Source: an uncultured Acidimicrobiales bacterium
Lineage (GTDB): Bacteria > Actinomycetota > Acidimicrobiia > Acidimicrobiales > CATQHL01
Assembly: GCA_958295925.1 (NCBI GenBank)
Contig: CATQHL010000001.1
Location: 2,280,780-2,344,779, forward strand
Direction of reading: 5' to 3'
DNA length: 64,000 nucleotides
Position 1 is the first letter of the stretch. Every line of letters starts with the position of its first letter. The position numbers were made by a program, and so were the translations under genes. Below the pieces are notes generated by a model that made no database searches, was not told the DNA's origin, and saw only the letters and a program-made list of their open reading frames with translations. Of the stretch, positions 53,371-63,376 are shown in pieces.

Positions 53371-56300
53371 CTAAGGCCGCCAGCCCAGGCGCTTACACTC
53401 AGTTCCCCTCCCGTCGGCCAGCAGTTCCTCGATCAGGCGCCCCAGGAGGGCGTTTCCCCAGCTGAGCAGGCTCAGCCCTGGCTTGTCCTGACAGGTCGAC
53501 TGGTCGAAGGTCACCCCGTAACAGCCGTTTCCCAGCTTCAGCAGCCAGGCGCCCTCGTGTTCCGGATGCTCCGTGAACCGCTCCCTGGCCGCCCCGATCT
53601 TGAAGAGGGCCGTCCGTAGGCCGTTCAAGTCCATTTCGGGGGAGAGATCCCCCTTCGGCCTGGGAACCGAGTCCAGGTTCTCCATCCGCAGCGGCGCCTC
53701 CTCGAGGCGTTCAATCATCCCTGCCAACGCATCGGCCGTCTCCGCGGACGTCCTTTGCCTCATTGCGGCCTGCTCAAACAAAGACTCGGTTGAGGCGAGC
53801 ACTGGCTGGGCGTTGCCGACGACGTGCGTGAACCAGTCGTGGCGCTCCGCTATGCGCGTGTAGATGTCCTCCTCCACGGTTCCCTTGTAGAAAAAGTTGG
53901 TGACCTGCACTTTCGGGCGCCCGCCGATGCGGTCGACTCGCCCGATGCGCTGCTCCACCCGCATGAAGTTCCACGGAAGGTCGAAGTTGAAGAGGCGGGC
54001 GCAGGTCTGCAGGTTCAGGCCCTCCGACATGGAGTCTGTCCCGATCAGGATTCGCCCCTCGCCCCACCGGAAGAGTTCCTTTACCTTCTCCTTGGGCAGC
54101 GGCCGCCAGCACCCGCCGCTGGCGCTCCAGCGTTCGCCCCCCCGGCCTGAGTAGCAGAGCACGGCCTCGCCGTAGGCGGGGCGGAGCTGGTCGCGGATGT
54201 AGTCGAGGGTGTCGGTGTATTGCGTAAACACCACTGCCGTGCGGTGCCCCTCGTCGAAGCCCTCCCGCAGCAGCCGATGCAGCAGCTCCATCTTGGGCTC
54301 GTCGGGCGGCCTCGCCGAGAGGTCGCCTACGAAGCCCTCCAGCTCGGCGATCTCCTCCTGCAGGTCGCCTCCGGCAGCCCCGAGGTCTGCTTCCTCGAAG
54401 CTCGTCGAGGCTTCGAGGGCGTACACGTCGTCTTCCTCCAGCAGGTCGGCGAGGTCGCCGCGGCGGTTGCGGAGCAATTCCAGGCGGCGCTCAAGAGATC
54501 GCCTAACGGCGTGGAAACTCGACGTCAGACGACGGCGGTAGACGGTCATGACGAAGCCCAGCGGCGCGTTCCGCATTTCGCTCTGCAGGTAGGCGTTGTA
54601 GTAGCGGAGGATGTAGTCCTCGATGCGGTCGTAGAGCGCCTGCGCGTCGCCGAGGTCGCAGAACCGGTCGTCCACCTTCCTAGTGGGGATGGCGTCGTCG
54701 TCGGCCAGCAGGCCATCGTCGGCGTATTTGCGCAGGGTCGTGCGGGTCGTGCGGAAGACGCGGTCGCGCACCGGCGTGTTGGCCCGCAGCCACTCGTCCC
54801 AGCACCTGCGGCGGGTGTGCGGTATCTCCTCGATGCCGTAGCTGTCGAGCCCGGTGGCGTGAACGTCAAAAAGCCGATTGGCGCCCACCCATCCCAGTTC
54901 TTCCTTGATTGACTCCTTCACGGCCTCGTCGGGCTCTGCGAAGCCGATCTGGGCCGCCAGCATCTCCAGCAGAAAGCCCCACCGTCTTACCTGAAAAGGC
55001 TCCTGGAGTTCCTTGAAGTAGCCCTCCATCCTCTCCGCCCCGTCGCCCCAACGCTCGGGCAGACCCATTAGGGCGAGGACGTCCCAGAGGTCGTGGGTGT
55101 GCAGCTGCATCGGGGTGGCGGAGGCGGCCAGCAGCACCTGCCACATGCCGTTTCGCTCAAGCCCGATGAGGGTGGACAGGAGTTGGTTGGGGCTGTCGGA
55201 GGGCCTCGTGCCGCGCCTGCGGGCGTGGTGCACCTCGTCCACGAACACCAGGTCCCAGGCTTCGCCGTTCAGGAGTTCCTCGCGGTGCCGGCGCCTGCGG
55301 GCGAGATGCGACGATGCCAGCAGCACCGGGGCGGCGCGCCAGGGGTTGCGCCCGGGCAGGATGGCTTCGCTGCGCCCGCTTCCCCAGCAGAGCCGCCGGG
55401 CGCCGAGGTCGAGGCTTGGAACCTCAAGCAGCAGTTTCTCGCTGAGCTCCTCCTGCCACTGCTTGAGAACCGAGGCCGGCACAAGCAGCAGGGCGGTGGA
55501 TACAACGCCGGAGAGCAGCAACTCCCGCAGGGCGAGGCCTATCTCGATGGTCTTGCCCAGCCCCACCTCGTCGGCCAGCAGGTAGGAGCGAGGCCAGGTC
55601 TCTACGATGCGCCGGGCTATCGCCACCTGATGCGGCCAGGGGTGGACGCCGGCGGAGACCAGGCCGACGCCGCTGCGGCTGAGCGGGGCGTCGCGGACGG
55701 CCAGCAGAAGGCTGCGCTCCTCGTCTGTGAGGGGCGTGGGCGCCGGCTCGGGCTCAAGCGGGTCGCGGCCCTCCGGCACCCAGTCGGGCTCGGGCCTGGC
55801 GAGTTTCACGAGGCTGCGCTCAACGGCCTCGGGCAGCGGCACGGTCTTCCAGCCGCCCACGTTGCGTCCCTGCCAGAGCCGCTCGAACTCTGCTACTCGA
55901 TGCTGGCCGTGGCTTTCCCAGGACGCCCGCCAGGAGGCGTGAACGTCGAAGGTCTCGAAGTTCCCCGCCCAGCCCCGCGCCGACTCGTTGATGCTGCCGT
56001 GGAAGACGATGCGCTTCCCTGCAGCGTCCCCGAGGATGCCCCACTTGGAGTGGAAGTAGCCGACGTTGTCGTCGTGATCGCCGACTAGCGGCACTCCGTC
56101 TGCGTCGCACGGCAGGCCGATGCGTATCTGCAGCCTCCCCTCTCGCACGAGCCAGGCGATGACCTCGAAGCGTCTGCGCCGCAGTTCGTCCTCGAGCGGC
56201 TTTGTGTCGTCGGGGAGGTCGGCATCGTGCAGCAGGCGGCGGGCAAGAACATCGTCGAGCGGCGCCCGCCCCAGCAGGGCGTCGCGGTCGGCCTCGGTGA

Positions 56301-56589
56301 GCTCCGCCCCTGCCAGCAGTCGCATCACGCCGCCACCTGCGACGAAGCGGGCGACGCCCGCCGCTGCGCTCAGGAAGGCGGAGGAGGCGAAGTAGCCCGC
56401 AACCCGGTCGTATCGCACCGCCCGCTGCAGCACCGGGACGTAGAAGGCCGTCAGCAGATTCTGCGAGCCGCCGTAGTGGGGGAGAAGGTCGAGGTCGGCG
56501 AAGCCGCTGGCGCCCGTTCCGGTTGCGGCGCCGTCGCCGACAGCGCCCGAGCCGCGCTCGAGCGGCTTGACAGCGGCAGGGTCAGTCAT
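53371..56589 (-). CDS. PLD-nuclease / SNF2-type helicase of anti-phage operon
   Basis: A 1072-residue protein. The N-terminal phospholipase-D-like nuclease domain has a HxK motif in YFHSKWGILGD and GSINESARGW (about residues 175–205). An SF2/SNF2 helicase follows: Walker A LLADEVGLGKTIEIGLAL, box II VFVDEVHHARRRG, SATPMQLH, and motifs V–VI TDSMSEGLNLQTCARLF and EQRIGRVDRIGG. Such helicases accompany DUF499/DUF1156 methylase modules in phage-resistance clusters. Last gene of the minus-strand operon; its start lies in a duplicated initiation region. Confidence 0.88.
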   Translation of the reverse strand: MTDPAAVKPLERGSGAVGDGAATGTGASGFADLDLLPHYGGSQNLLTAFYVPVLQRAVRYDRVAGYFASSAFLSAAAGVARFVAGGGVMRLLAGAELTEADRDALLGRAPLDDVLARRLLHDADLPDDTKPLEDELRRRRFEVIAWLVREGRLQIRIGLPCDADGVPLVGDHDDNVGYFHSKWGILGDAAGKRIVFHGSINESARGWAGNFETFDVHASWRASWESHGQHRVAEFERLWQGRNVGGWKTVPLPEAVERSLVKLARPEPDWVPEGRDPLEPEPAPTPLTDEERSLLLAVRDAPLSRSGVGLVSAGVHPWPHQVAIARRIVETWPRSYLLADEVGLGKTIEIGLALRELLLSGVVSTALLLVPASVLKQWQEELSEKLLLEVPSLDLGARRLCWGSGRSEAILPGRNPWRAAPVLLASSHLARRRRHREELLNGEAWDLVFVDEVHHARRRGTRPSDSPNQLLSTLIGLERNGMWQVLLAASATPMQLHTHDLWDVLALMGLPERWGDGAERMEGYFKELQEPFQVRRWGFLLEMLAAQIGFAEPDEAVKESIKEELGWVGANRLFDVHATGLDSYGIEEIPHTRRRCWDEWLRANTPVRDRVFRTTRTTLRKYADDGLLADDDAIPTRKVDDRFCDLGDAQALYDRIEDYILRYYNAYLQSEMRNAPLGFVMTVYRRRLTSSFHAVRRSLERRLELLRNRRGDLADLLEEDDVYALEASTSFEEADLGAAGGDLQEEIAELEGFVGDLSARPPDEPKMELLHRLLREGFDEGHRTAVVFTQYTDTLDYIRDQLRPAYGEAVLCYSGRGGERWSASGGCWRPLPKEKVKELFRWGEGRILIGTDSMSEGLNLQTCARLFNFDLPWNFMRVEQRIGRVDRIGGRPKVQVTNFFYKGTVEEDIYTRIAERHDWFTHVVGNAQPVLASTESLFEQAAMRQRTSAETADALAGMIERLEEAPLRMENLDSVPRPKGDLSPEMDLNGLRTALFKIGAARERFTEHPEHEGAWLLKLGNGCYGVTFDQSTCQDKPGLSLLSWGNALLGRLIEELLADGRGTECKRLGWRP

Positions 56590-56682
56590 TCAGGGGTAAG
56601 TCGTTGGCGGAGTCGGTCGCCCGCGCAATATCTTCCCCGCCTGTCCTGAGATGCTGGTCATTCAGAGGTGAGTCGTTGGCGG
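56585..56682. repeat. Duplicated start region and 23-codon leader ahead of the helicase gene
   Basis: A 26-bp block at 56585–56610 (including the helicase ATG) is repeated at 56657–56682 with two mismatches. On the minus strand the upstream ATG (56661) opens a 23-codon ORF ending in TGA (56592–56590) that abuts the helicase ATG. A translational-coupling leader is possible. Confidence 0.6.
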
Positions 56683-56696
56683 GGAATCTCCCCGGA

Positions 56697-59660
56697 TCAG
56701 ATTCTGCTAGGCGCTTCATTCTCGGGATGGTTCGTAGTTGGTCGGCCCATCCCAGGGAGGGTCTGCTCGTGAACAGTTTCCTCGTATGGGCGCTCTAGGT
56801 CTGTGAAGTACGACGACGTGAGCCGATCGAGGTGGCCTGCCTCTGCGATGTTCCAGTCGCCGTCGATGGTCTTCGAGCGTGGGATCGCCCGTAACAGCGC
56901 CTGAAGGCAGGCCCGGAAGCGATTGTCAGCAGCCAGCCCTCGTTCGTCCAGCCAGCGCTTGGCTGCCTCGGGCCCGTCTTCGGAGACGATGTAAAGAGCG
57001 GTGTGAACTGCGTCGATGAGGGCTTCAAATTTCTCCTGCCTCGGGCTCACTCCGTGACGCTGCTTCTCGCCGCTGCACAGACGCTCGCTGGGCTCGAGTA
57101 GCTCGACCACGCCTTTTTTGGCGATGACTATCTTGGCTTTCTTCAGGTCGTTGGCATCCAGACCTCCCGTCGCCAGCGCCAACAGGCGGGCATCGTCGTA
57201 CGGGAACTTGCGCGCCTTGAAGAGTTCCCAGGCGGCAACGGTGAAGTCGGTTAGACGGTCGAAGTCGATTTCGCGCCCGACAAGCCCAGCTTTGAGGAGT
57301 CGAAGCACCTCGGTGCGAGCCATGTCCAGCGCCTCTTCCGCTCGAAGCAGCCGGGCGGCGCCTTCCTCGTCGGCTTCGACGGAGTACACCGGCCAGTGCT
57401 CTGAGAGCTTCGCCAGGGTGGGGCCGTAGGTGGAAATCATGAGGTCCACGCCTCTTAGCCCATGATTCTCGAAGCGTCTATAGGCATCCGCGGCGGCGGC
57501 GCGAATGTCGGCCGCAATGTCGTCAAGGTATGTGCGCTCTCCTTCCGCCAGGCGCGTCCTGCGTTTTCGGCAGACCAGGAGGATGGTGGATTTCGCGGCG
57601 TTTTGTTTGGCCTGATGCAAAGATTGTTCGGACTCGGTGTGAATCGGCCAGGACGTTCGGACGCTGAAGCCTGCCTGCAGCAGGGAGATGCCGAGGGAGT
57701 CCCAGGCTTCGGCGCTCTTGTGATTGAACATCACCGTCATCACTCCGTCGTCGCACAGCACGCGGCGACACTCGGCGAATATTGCCTCCATCTTGGCGGT
57801 GTAGTCGTGTTCGGCGAGTTTCTTGGCTCGCCTGCCTGCGGAGGCGAAGCGGGCGCGATTGGTGACGGCCTCCTCCTTCTTGTTTGTCATATCCTTGTCG
57901 TAGAGATCCGGCCAGATGCTGCCCAGCGTGCGCTTTTGCCAGACGTAGAAGTAGTCGGAAAGTTCGGCGTACATGACGTTGTCGTAGTAGGGCGGGTCGA
58001 TGCACACCAGCGTCTGCGAACGGTCGGGGAGTGATGCGAGATTGCCGGCGTTCCCTGCTGTGACGGTCGCTTTCGGTCGCCCAGCGGGGGTCTGTGCAAG
58101 TGTGGGTGATCTTTCGTCGTCAGCGACGGCTAAGAGTTCAGCGATTTTTCCGTAGGCGTCGAGGAGTTGTTTGAGCGTCCAGGCGAAGAGCTCAGTTCCA
58201 GCTTCAAACTCGGCGAATGTCCAGCGAATGGGGAAGGCGTGCATGCTGAAAGAGTTGCGAATCTTTGGCCTAGTCGCTTGCCAAGAAGACTGCAGGGAGT
58301 TCCAATCGAGGGCTTTGTCTCCCATGAACGAGAGGAGGGCTGCTACGGCCTCCGCCCGATCAGGGTCTGAGGTTATTGCCTGTATCTCGGCTGCTACCTT
58401 GCGCCATTCTTCAACGAAGCAGCCATGTGCCAGGAGTTGCCTCGGGGTGAACATGTCGCGCCAGCGGTACATGCCGTAGTTGTGCGGTTCTTTTGTCTTG
58501 TTTCCTTCGGGAATACGTTCAATAGGCAGGATGTCCTGGCGTTCCCAATCGGGCAGCAGAAGCTCCAGTTCGCTCTCGGCAGCCTCCAAGGCGGCGATGT
58601 CTATCTCGGTATGTAAGCGAAAGCAGCGGCCTTTCTGAGTGCGGATCGCCGCGGCGTAGAGCAGGTCACCCATGCGCCCGGCTTTCGCCTCAGCTTTGAT
58701 GTAGTCGCCATCGATAATCAAGCCGTCCCAGGGCGATACGCCTTTTCCGCGACTGACAGTGCCGCGATCCGGATCGAAGTCGACCAGCTTTCCCTCTACC
58801 AACTCGAAGGAAGGCTCGTCAAGTTCTTCATTGTTGCGGTGAGTAAGCAGGCGTACTGACACAGGCTTGTCACCTCGTCGAAGCCAACGGTTGGGAAGCA
58901 GCGGGACAGTCTTTCCGGTACGCGGGCAAGCCACCGTGCGGGCGTAGATGTAAGCCACAACTCTTTCTTTGGGGTCTTCTTTCAGAAAGAATGGTTTGAG
59001 GCGGGTTTCAAGGCGAGTTACCAGTTCTTTCCCCCAGCGCTTCAAGTCGTCCTCGATCTCCGAGCCGAAGTGTGCGGGGATTTCCACGCCCGCCTTCAGC
59101 ACGGAAACCGCCACCGGGTTCAGGTCGTTGGCATGGCTCTCTAGTAGGTATCGCAAGGCTTCATAAGGGATGGAGCCACCTCCTGCAGTGGGATCTAGCA
59201 CCTCGGGAATCCGCCCCCAGGCAAATTCGAGCACTTCGTGCAGCAGCAGCAATTGCTCGCTTGCAGGGCAGTTCTTGTAGGCCTGCTTGTATCCATAGCC
59301 GTTCCCTGGCAATTTCTCGCCGGTAACTTTGGCAGCTGTAATGGCTTTCTTGGCCGCTACCGGATCTCCCCAGACACCGCAGAGCCTCAAGAACCACTCT
59401 TTGTAAGCCTTCTCGCTTTCAAATTCCGGCGATCCAGTGAACCTCTCAGCCAACTCGGGCGTCCAAACTGGAAGCAGGCTGCCCAGGATGGCGGCGGCGC
59501 TGGCAACAAGCGGCCTTCGCGCCCACCAGACATGCAAGAAATAGAGCGGCGGCAGAGCGCTCGCCGCCGCACGTTCACGCACCGACTCAATTCCGATCTC
59601 CTTGACCGGAAAGTAGTCCTCAATGAATACCCGAGGGGGCTCCCGCCCTGAGTCGCCCAC
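56697..59660 (-). CDS. DUF1156 adenine-specific DNA methylase
   Basis: A 987-residue DNA methylase of the DUF1156 class. The N-terminal segment (PRVFIEDYFPVKEIGIESVR) is the DUF1156 hallmark. The SAM-binding motif reads VLDPTAGGGSIPYEALRYLL (near residue 160) and the catalytic motif CIDPPYYDNVMYAELSDYF (near 545). A zinc-ribbon-like region lies between them (ARTVACPRTGKTVPLLPNRW). It probably marks host DNA for the system. 6 nt after the DUF3780 gene. Confidence 0.9.
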   Translation of the reverse strand: MGDSGREPPRVFIEDYFPVKEIGIESVRERAAASALPPLYFLHVWWARRPLVASAAAILGSLLPVWTPELAERFTGSPEFESEKAYKEWFLRLCGVWGDPVAAKKAITAAKVTGEKLPGNGYGYKQAYKNCPASEQLLLLHEVLEFAWGRIPEVLDPTAGGGSIPYEALRYLLESHANDLNPVAVSVLKAGVEIPAHFGSEIEDDLKRWGKELVTRLETRLKPFFLKEDPKERVVAYIYARTVACPRTGKTVPLLPNRWLRRGDKPVSVRLLTHRNNEELDEPSFELVEGKLVDFDPDRGTVSRGKGVSPWDGLIIDGDYIKAEAKAGRMGDLLYAAAIRTQKGRCFRLHTEIDIAALEAAESELELLLPDWERQDILPIERIPEGNKTKEPHNYGMYRWRDMFTPRQLLAHGCFVEEWRKVAAEIQAITSDPDRAEAVAALLSFMGDKALDWNSLQSSWQATRPKIRNSFSMHAFPIRWTFAEFEAGTELFAWTLKQLLDAYGKIAELLAVADDERSPTLAQTPAGRPKATVTAGNAGNLASLPDRSQTLVCIDPPYYDNVMYAELSDYFYVWQKRTLGSIWPDLYDKDMTNKKEEAVTNRARFASAGRRAKKLAEHDYTAKMEAIFAECRRVLCDDGVMTVMFNHKSAEAWDSLGISLLQAGFSVRTSWPIHTESEQSLHQAKQNAAKSTILLVCRKRRTRLAEGERTYLDDIAADIRAAAADAYRRFENHGLRGVDLMISTYGPTLAKLSEHWPVYSVEADEEGAARLLRAEEALDMARTEVLRLLKAGLVGREIDFDRLTDFTVAAWELFKARKFPYDDARLLALATGGLDANDLKKAKIVIAKKGVVELLEPSERLCSGEKQRHGVSPRQEKFEALIDAVHTALYIVSEDGPEAAKRWLDERGLAADNRFRACLQALLRAIPRSKTIDGDWNIAEAGHLDRLTSSYFTDLERPYEETVHEQTLPGMGRPTTNHPENEAPSRI

Positions 59661-59666
59661 CCCCGC

Positions 59667-60101
59667 TCAGTCCTCGGCAGCGAGCAGCCGCAGCGCCCTC
59701 AGCGCCCGTCCCTCCGACGCCCCGTCGGTCTGCGCATACCAATAAAGGGCTTCCTCGCTGCTGAAGGCGCAAATCCAGCGCTCAACGGCGAATCTGCGCT
59801 CGGGCTTGCGGATGGGGAGTGCGGCGCCCACGGTCAGCGCTAGCAGCACGCCAGGGCCTTGGGAGAGGTTGAAAGGCTGCTTGCGCCTCGGGTTCACCGT
59901 TATGCGCTGGTAACCGGAGGCGGTCACGGCGTCGGTCACGCAGTGCCGGAAACGCGCCGCCCTCGCCGCAGGCACGCTCAGCACCAGGCGGGACTGCTGA
60001 GCGCCGTTGGTCTCGTAGAGCGTGAACCCCCAGCCGTCCCTCGTCGGGGTCGGCTGCAGCCGCAGCTCGAAGCGGCGCTCGCTGCTCCCGGTTACGGCCA
60101 T
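59667..60101 (-). CDS. DUF3780 anti-phage-associated protein
   Basis: A 144-residue DUF3780-like protein (RFELRLQPTPTRDGWGFTLY; VERWICAFSSEEALYWYAQT). Role unknown; these small proteins sit between DUF499 and DUF1156 genes in anti-phage clusters. The ATG at 60101 overlaps the DUF499 stop (TGATG); a longer in-frame reading to 60182 is unlikely. Confidence 0.85.
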   Translation of the reverse strand: MAVTGSSERRFELRLQPTPTRDGWGFTLYETNGAQQSRLVLSVPAARAARFRHCVTDAVTASGYQRITVNPRRKQPFNLSQGPGVLLALTVGAALPIRKPERRFAVERWICAFSSEEALYWYAQTDGASEGRALRALRLLAAED

Positions 60102-63100
60102 CAGCCGCTTTCGGCCAGGTCGGCTTCGACGCTCAGGCGACCAGGGTCGTTGGCCGCCAGCACGTCGCGCATCTGCCGCCACTCCGCGCTTGAAATCGTG
60201 ACAGGGCGCGCCGGGGTCAGGAGAAGCCGCATCCGTCCCGAGACGTCCTTGCCGACGTCCGCCAGCTTCAACAGGAGGTCTTCGAGCCGCTGATAGCTAT
60301 CGGAGTCCCCGGCGAGTTCAGCCTGCAAGCCGCCCGACATCCCCTCGAACTCGACGGTCACCTTCACGTCCACCCGGCATCCCCAGCGGGGCAGTTGCGA
60401 GATTGCGTAGCCCAGCCGCCGCAGGTCGGACGCCCCTTCGCCCGGGTCGACCGAGGCGGTGACCCCAACAGCGGTCACCGCAGGCGACTCCAGGTCGGCT
60501 ATCCGGTCTTCGACATGCTGGAAAGAGACGCCGACGCTGCCCGTCCCCTTGACCTTCCGGTCTTTCTTGCCCTCCGCCTTTATGTCGAGTTCGGCTGCCC
60601 GCACAGCGGTGAGCACCGTCAGGTCGTCCAGCCTGGCGCGCTCGATGCCCGCCACAGTCAGCGGAGTCGCACCCGCCTTGGCGGGTGACAGCACGACGAT
60701 CGGCGCATCGGCCATCAGCGCCTGGGTCGCCAGCGCCCTGAGGACTTCCTTCTTGGTGGGCTCGCCGCCCAGGAGTTCCTCCAGGCGCGCCCGCAGGGCG
60801 GCCCCGCCTATCTCGCCGTCGCTCCCGTGGCTGGCCAGCGCTGAGACGATGCTCGCGGAGGTGACGGGCTTGCGCAGCAGCCCCAGTTCCCGTGCGCGCC
60901 CAGGCGAATACAGCCACGCGTCGGAGGCGATCCTCACTGTGATCGGCCTGCCCCCAGCGCCCCAGGCCCGTTCGCTCCCTGCGTCGTAGTACACCCAGAT
61001 GCCGTTCTTGACGCCGGACTCGATGGCCGTCCGCACGAGCGTTGCGTCGAGCAGCATCTGCTGGCCGTGATCCCGCCAGGGCACCTCGCCCAACTCGCTG
61101 GTGGTCAACTCCTCGCTGCGCCTGAAACCCGTCGCCCTCACCAGACGGTCGGTGGGAGGGGCCTTGTCGGCGATCTTGCCGTACTCCCGCAGCGTGGACA
61201 GGATCGTCTTGGTCTGGGACTTCTTGGCCTGCCCCTGGTCTACGGGCGGGAGCTCAAAGTGCCGGAGGTCGTCGTTGCCTGGAGCCCTCTCCGGCCAGTA
61301 GAGGTGCCGGTAAGCCCGGCAAACCGCTATGGAAGTTTTGAGATTTGCGCCGTCAGCTAGCTTCTTTAGGAGCTTGCGAACTCCCGACGTGAAGTCCGAT
61401 GTGCGCTGCGGATCGTCGGCAAGCCGCCTTGCGGCCAGCTCGAATTGGATTCTCTGCCGTATCGTTTCCAGCTCGGCTTCGTCGGAGACGAGCGCCACCA
61501 CCCCGTTGCGGTAGGTGCGGTTGCTCTCCGCTGCGCCAGAGAAGTGTAAGATATCGAGGATGATTGAAGATGGCTGAAATGCGGGGGGGGGGGCGTTTGC
61601 GTTAGAGCCCTTGGATGCGCTCACTTGCACGTCTGCGTAGCTGAAGACGGCGAGATGCAGACGCGGCTCGTCCGGCACGTGGGCGGGCGCACTGGGCCAG
61701 TGGACGGCCTTGACCTCCCCCTCTGAGGGGAACAGCCTCACAATGCGACGGTTCAGCTCCTCCGTCACCTCCGACTTGGAGACGTTTTCCATCTCAGAGG
61801 CGATGATGCGGTTGGCGTTGGGCTCAGTCGTGAACCGCCAGCGCCCCTCGTCTGTAATCAGGTGCCAGGCTTCCGCAAGGGCCGCCCCCAGCGCTTCTAC
61901 CGCCAGGGAGGGATCCTCGCCAGGCCGCAAGGTGCCCAGGTAGACGTCGTAGATGGAGGCGCCTGGGGAGGGTTCGCCCGCCACGCTGTGGGTAAACACC
62001 GCTCGGCAAGCCCTGGTGGTTATTCGCTGCGGCCATCTGCGCCGCTCGTCTATGCGCGCGGCGTGGGTGTCAGCGCCTGCAAAATCCGCTGTGGCAGGGG
62101 CGTTGAGCTCCTCCTTGCCGATTGAGGTGGTGAGCGAGGCGCGCACCTGCCCGTCCTCAAGCGGCAGGTCGCCCAGGTTGATGATCGGCATGTCGGCGGC
62201 GTCCGCCCATATCCGCCGCACCCCCTCTGCCAGCATCTTGAGGGCGCCTCTTGCCCGCTGGAAGCCCGGCAAGGGGCCAATCCGCTTGTCGAGGCAGTCG
62301 ATGAGGGCGGGGTGGAAGGGATACGAGAGCCGCAGGCGCTCGCAGTAGCCCGACGGGTCTGACGTGGCCCCCTTCGCCTGCACATTCTTGCGCTCCAGGT
62401 CTGCGTAGAAGCCGCGATATGCCTCGGCTGTGGTGGCTGCTGCGGCCTCGTCCACGTGCTCGAAGAGGCGCCGGCGCAGGATGAACCCGATCTCCTCGTC
62501 CTCTGCCGGCTTCCCTATGGCCCCCTTGGGGCGCTCCATAACCTCTGCGGCTTCCCGCAGCAGCCTCTCTGATGCCACGCTCGAGAGCATTTCTGTGACC
62601 TCGTCTGTCTTCTTGCCGAAGGCGGCGGTGCCGGTGGCAAGCGTCACGATGATGCGCACGGCAGGGGCCGCCGTGGCGGCTTCGAAGAGAATCTTCAGGT
62701 TGTCGACGGTGGCGTCGGCCAGCTTTTGGACCTCGGCGTCACCGGAGGCGGCCAGCCGATGCAGGTACTGGGCGAGTTCGTCGATGACGATCACGGTTGG
62801 GGCTTCGCTCAGCATGTCCATCCAGACCTGCTTGCCGCAGCCGGTGCGGGCCGCGTCGCTGCGCGCCATCGCCTCTGCCGCCTGCCCGCCGAGTTGGCGG
62901 CCTATCTCGCCCCATAGCGTGAACGTGGTCTCTTCTTCAACTGTCAGACCGTTGAGGGGGTCGAGGCTGTCGCCCACGACCGCCGCTATGCGGCACTGTG
63001 CTGGGAGCAGGCCAGGGTCGACGAACTCCTCGAGGTTGGACGGACGGGCGCCCGAGGCGATGTGCCAGAGGGCGATGAGGCCGTGCGTCTTGCCGCCTCC

Positions 63101-63376
63101 GAAACTGGTCTCGTAGCGGTAGACGGCGTGCTCGGCGCTGGGGGTTTGGGCTGCCTGGCCGGAGAGTCGGGCGAACGTGCCCCTCAGAAGCTCCTTCAGC
63201 CCCTGCGTGGGGAATGTGAGGGCGAAGAACGAGTCCGCGTCGGCGTAGGTCTCATACCCTTCGGCGTCTCGGACAACCTGGTCGAGCTGGGCTGCGAAGT
63301 GCTTGTCGACCAGTCCGCCTGCGAGCACGTCGGGCCGAGGGCGGCAGGTCTCCCGGATGCTCGCCGGCTGCGTCAT
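60101..63376 (-). CDS. DUF499 ATPase of anti-phage operon
   Basis: A 1091-residue DUF499 protein and first gene of the operon. P-loop SFGGGKTHGLIALWHIASG (near residue 90) and Walker B TVIVIDELAQYLHRL (near 197) mark an AAA-type ATPase. Near residue 595 (SNANAPPPAFQPS) the codons are a run of 11 C, a slippery tract in the coding sequence. As assembled the frame is intact; a one-base change would truncate the last ~45%. With DUF3780, DUF1156 and the PLD-helicase it forms a helicase–methylase–ATPase defence module. Confidence 0.9.
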   Translation of the reverse strand: MTQPASIRETCRPRPDVLAGGLVDKHFAAQLDQVVRDAEGYETYADADSFFALTFPTQGLKELLRGTFARLSGQAAQTPSAEHAVYRYETSFGGGKTHGLIALWHIASGARPSNLEEFVDPGLLPAQCRIAAVVGDSLDPLNGLTVEEETTFTLWGEIGRQLGGQAAEAMARSDAARTGCGKQVWMDMLSEAPTVIVIDELAQYLHRLAASGDAEVQKLADATVDNLKILFEAATAAPAVRIIVTLATGTAAFGKKTDEVTEMLSSVASERLLREAAEVMERPKGAIGKPAEDEEIGFILRRRLFEHVDEAAAATTAEAYRGFYADLERKNVQAKGATSDPSGYCERLRLSYPFHPALIDCLDKRIGPLPGFQRARGALKMLAEGVRRIWADAADMPIINLGDLPLEDGQVRASLTTSIGKEELNAPATADFAGADTHAARIDERRRWPQRITTRACRAVFTHSVAGEPSPGASIYDVYLGTLRPGEDPSLAVEALGAALAEAWHLITDEGRWRFTTEPNANRIIASEMENVSKSEVTEELNRRIVRLFPSEGEVKAVHWPSAPAHVPDEPRLHLAVFSYADVQVSASKGSNANAPPPAFQPSSIILDILHFSGAAESNRTYRNGVVALVSDEAELETIRQRIQFELAARRLADDPQRTSDFTSGVRKLLKKLADGANLKTSIAVCRAYRHLYWPERAPGNDDLRHFELPPVDQGQAKKSQTKTILSTLREYGKIADKAPPTDRLVRATGFRRSEELTTSELGEVPWRDHGQQMLLDATLVRTAIESGVKNGIWVYYDAGSERAWGAGGRPITVRIASDAWLYSPGRARELGLLRKPVTSASIVSALASHGSDGEIGGAALRARLEELLGGEPTKKEVLRALATQALMADAPIVVLSPAKAGATPLTVAGIERARLDDLTVLTAVRAAELDIKAEGKKDRKVKGTGSVGVSFQHVEDRIADLESPAVTAVGVTASVDPGEGASDLRRLGYAISQLPRWGCRVDVKVTVEFEGMSGGLQAELAGDSDSYQRLEDLLLKLADVGKDVSGRMRLLLTPARPVTISSAEWRQMRDVLAANDPGRLSVEADLAESG
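61583..61593. repeat. 11-bp G/C homopolymer inside the DUF499 gene
   Basis: Eleven G on the plus strand, context TGC-G(11), i.e. C11 in the coding strand of the minus-strand gene, encoding Pro-Pro-Pro. It is in frame as assembled. Confidence 0.9.
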
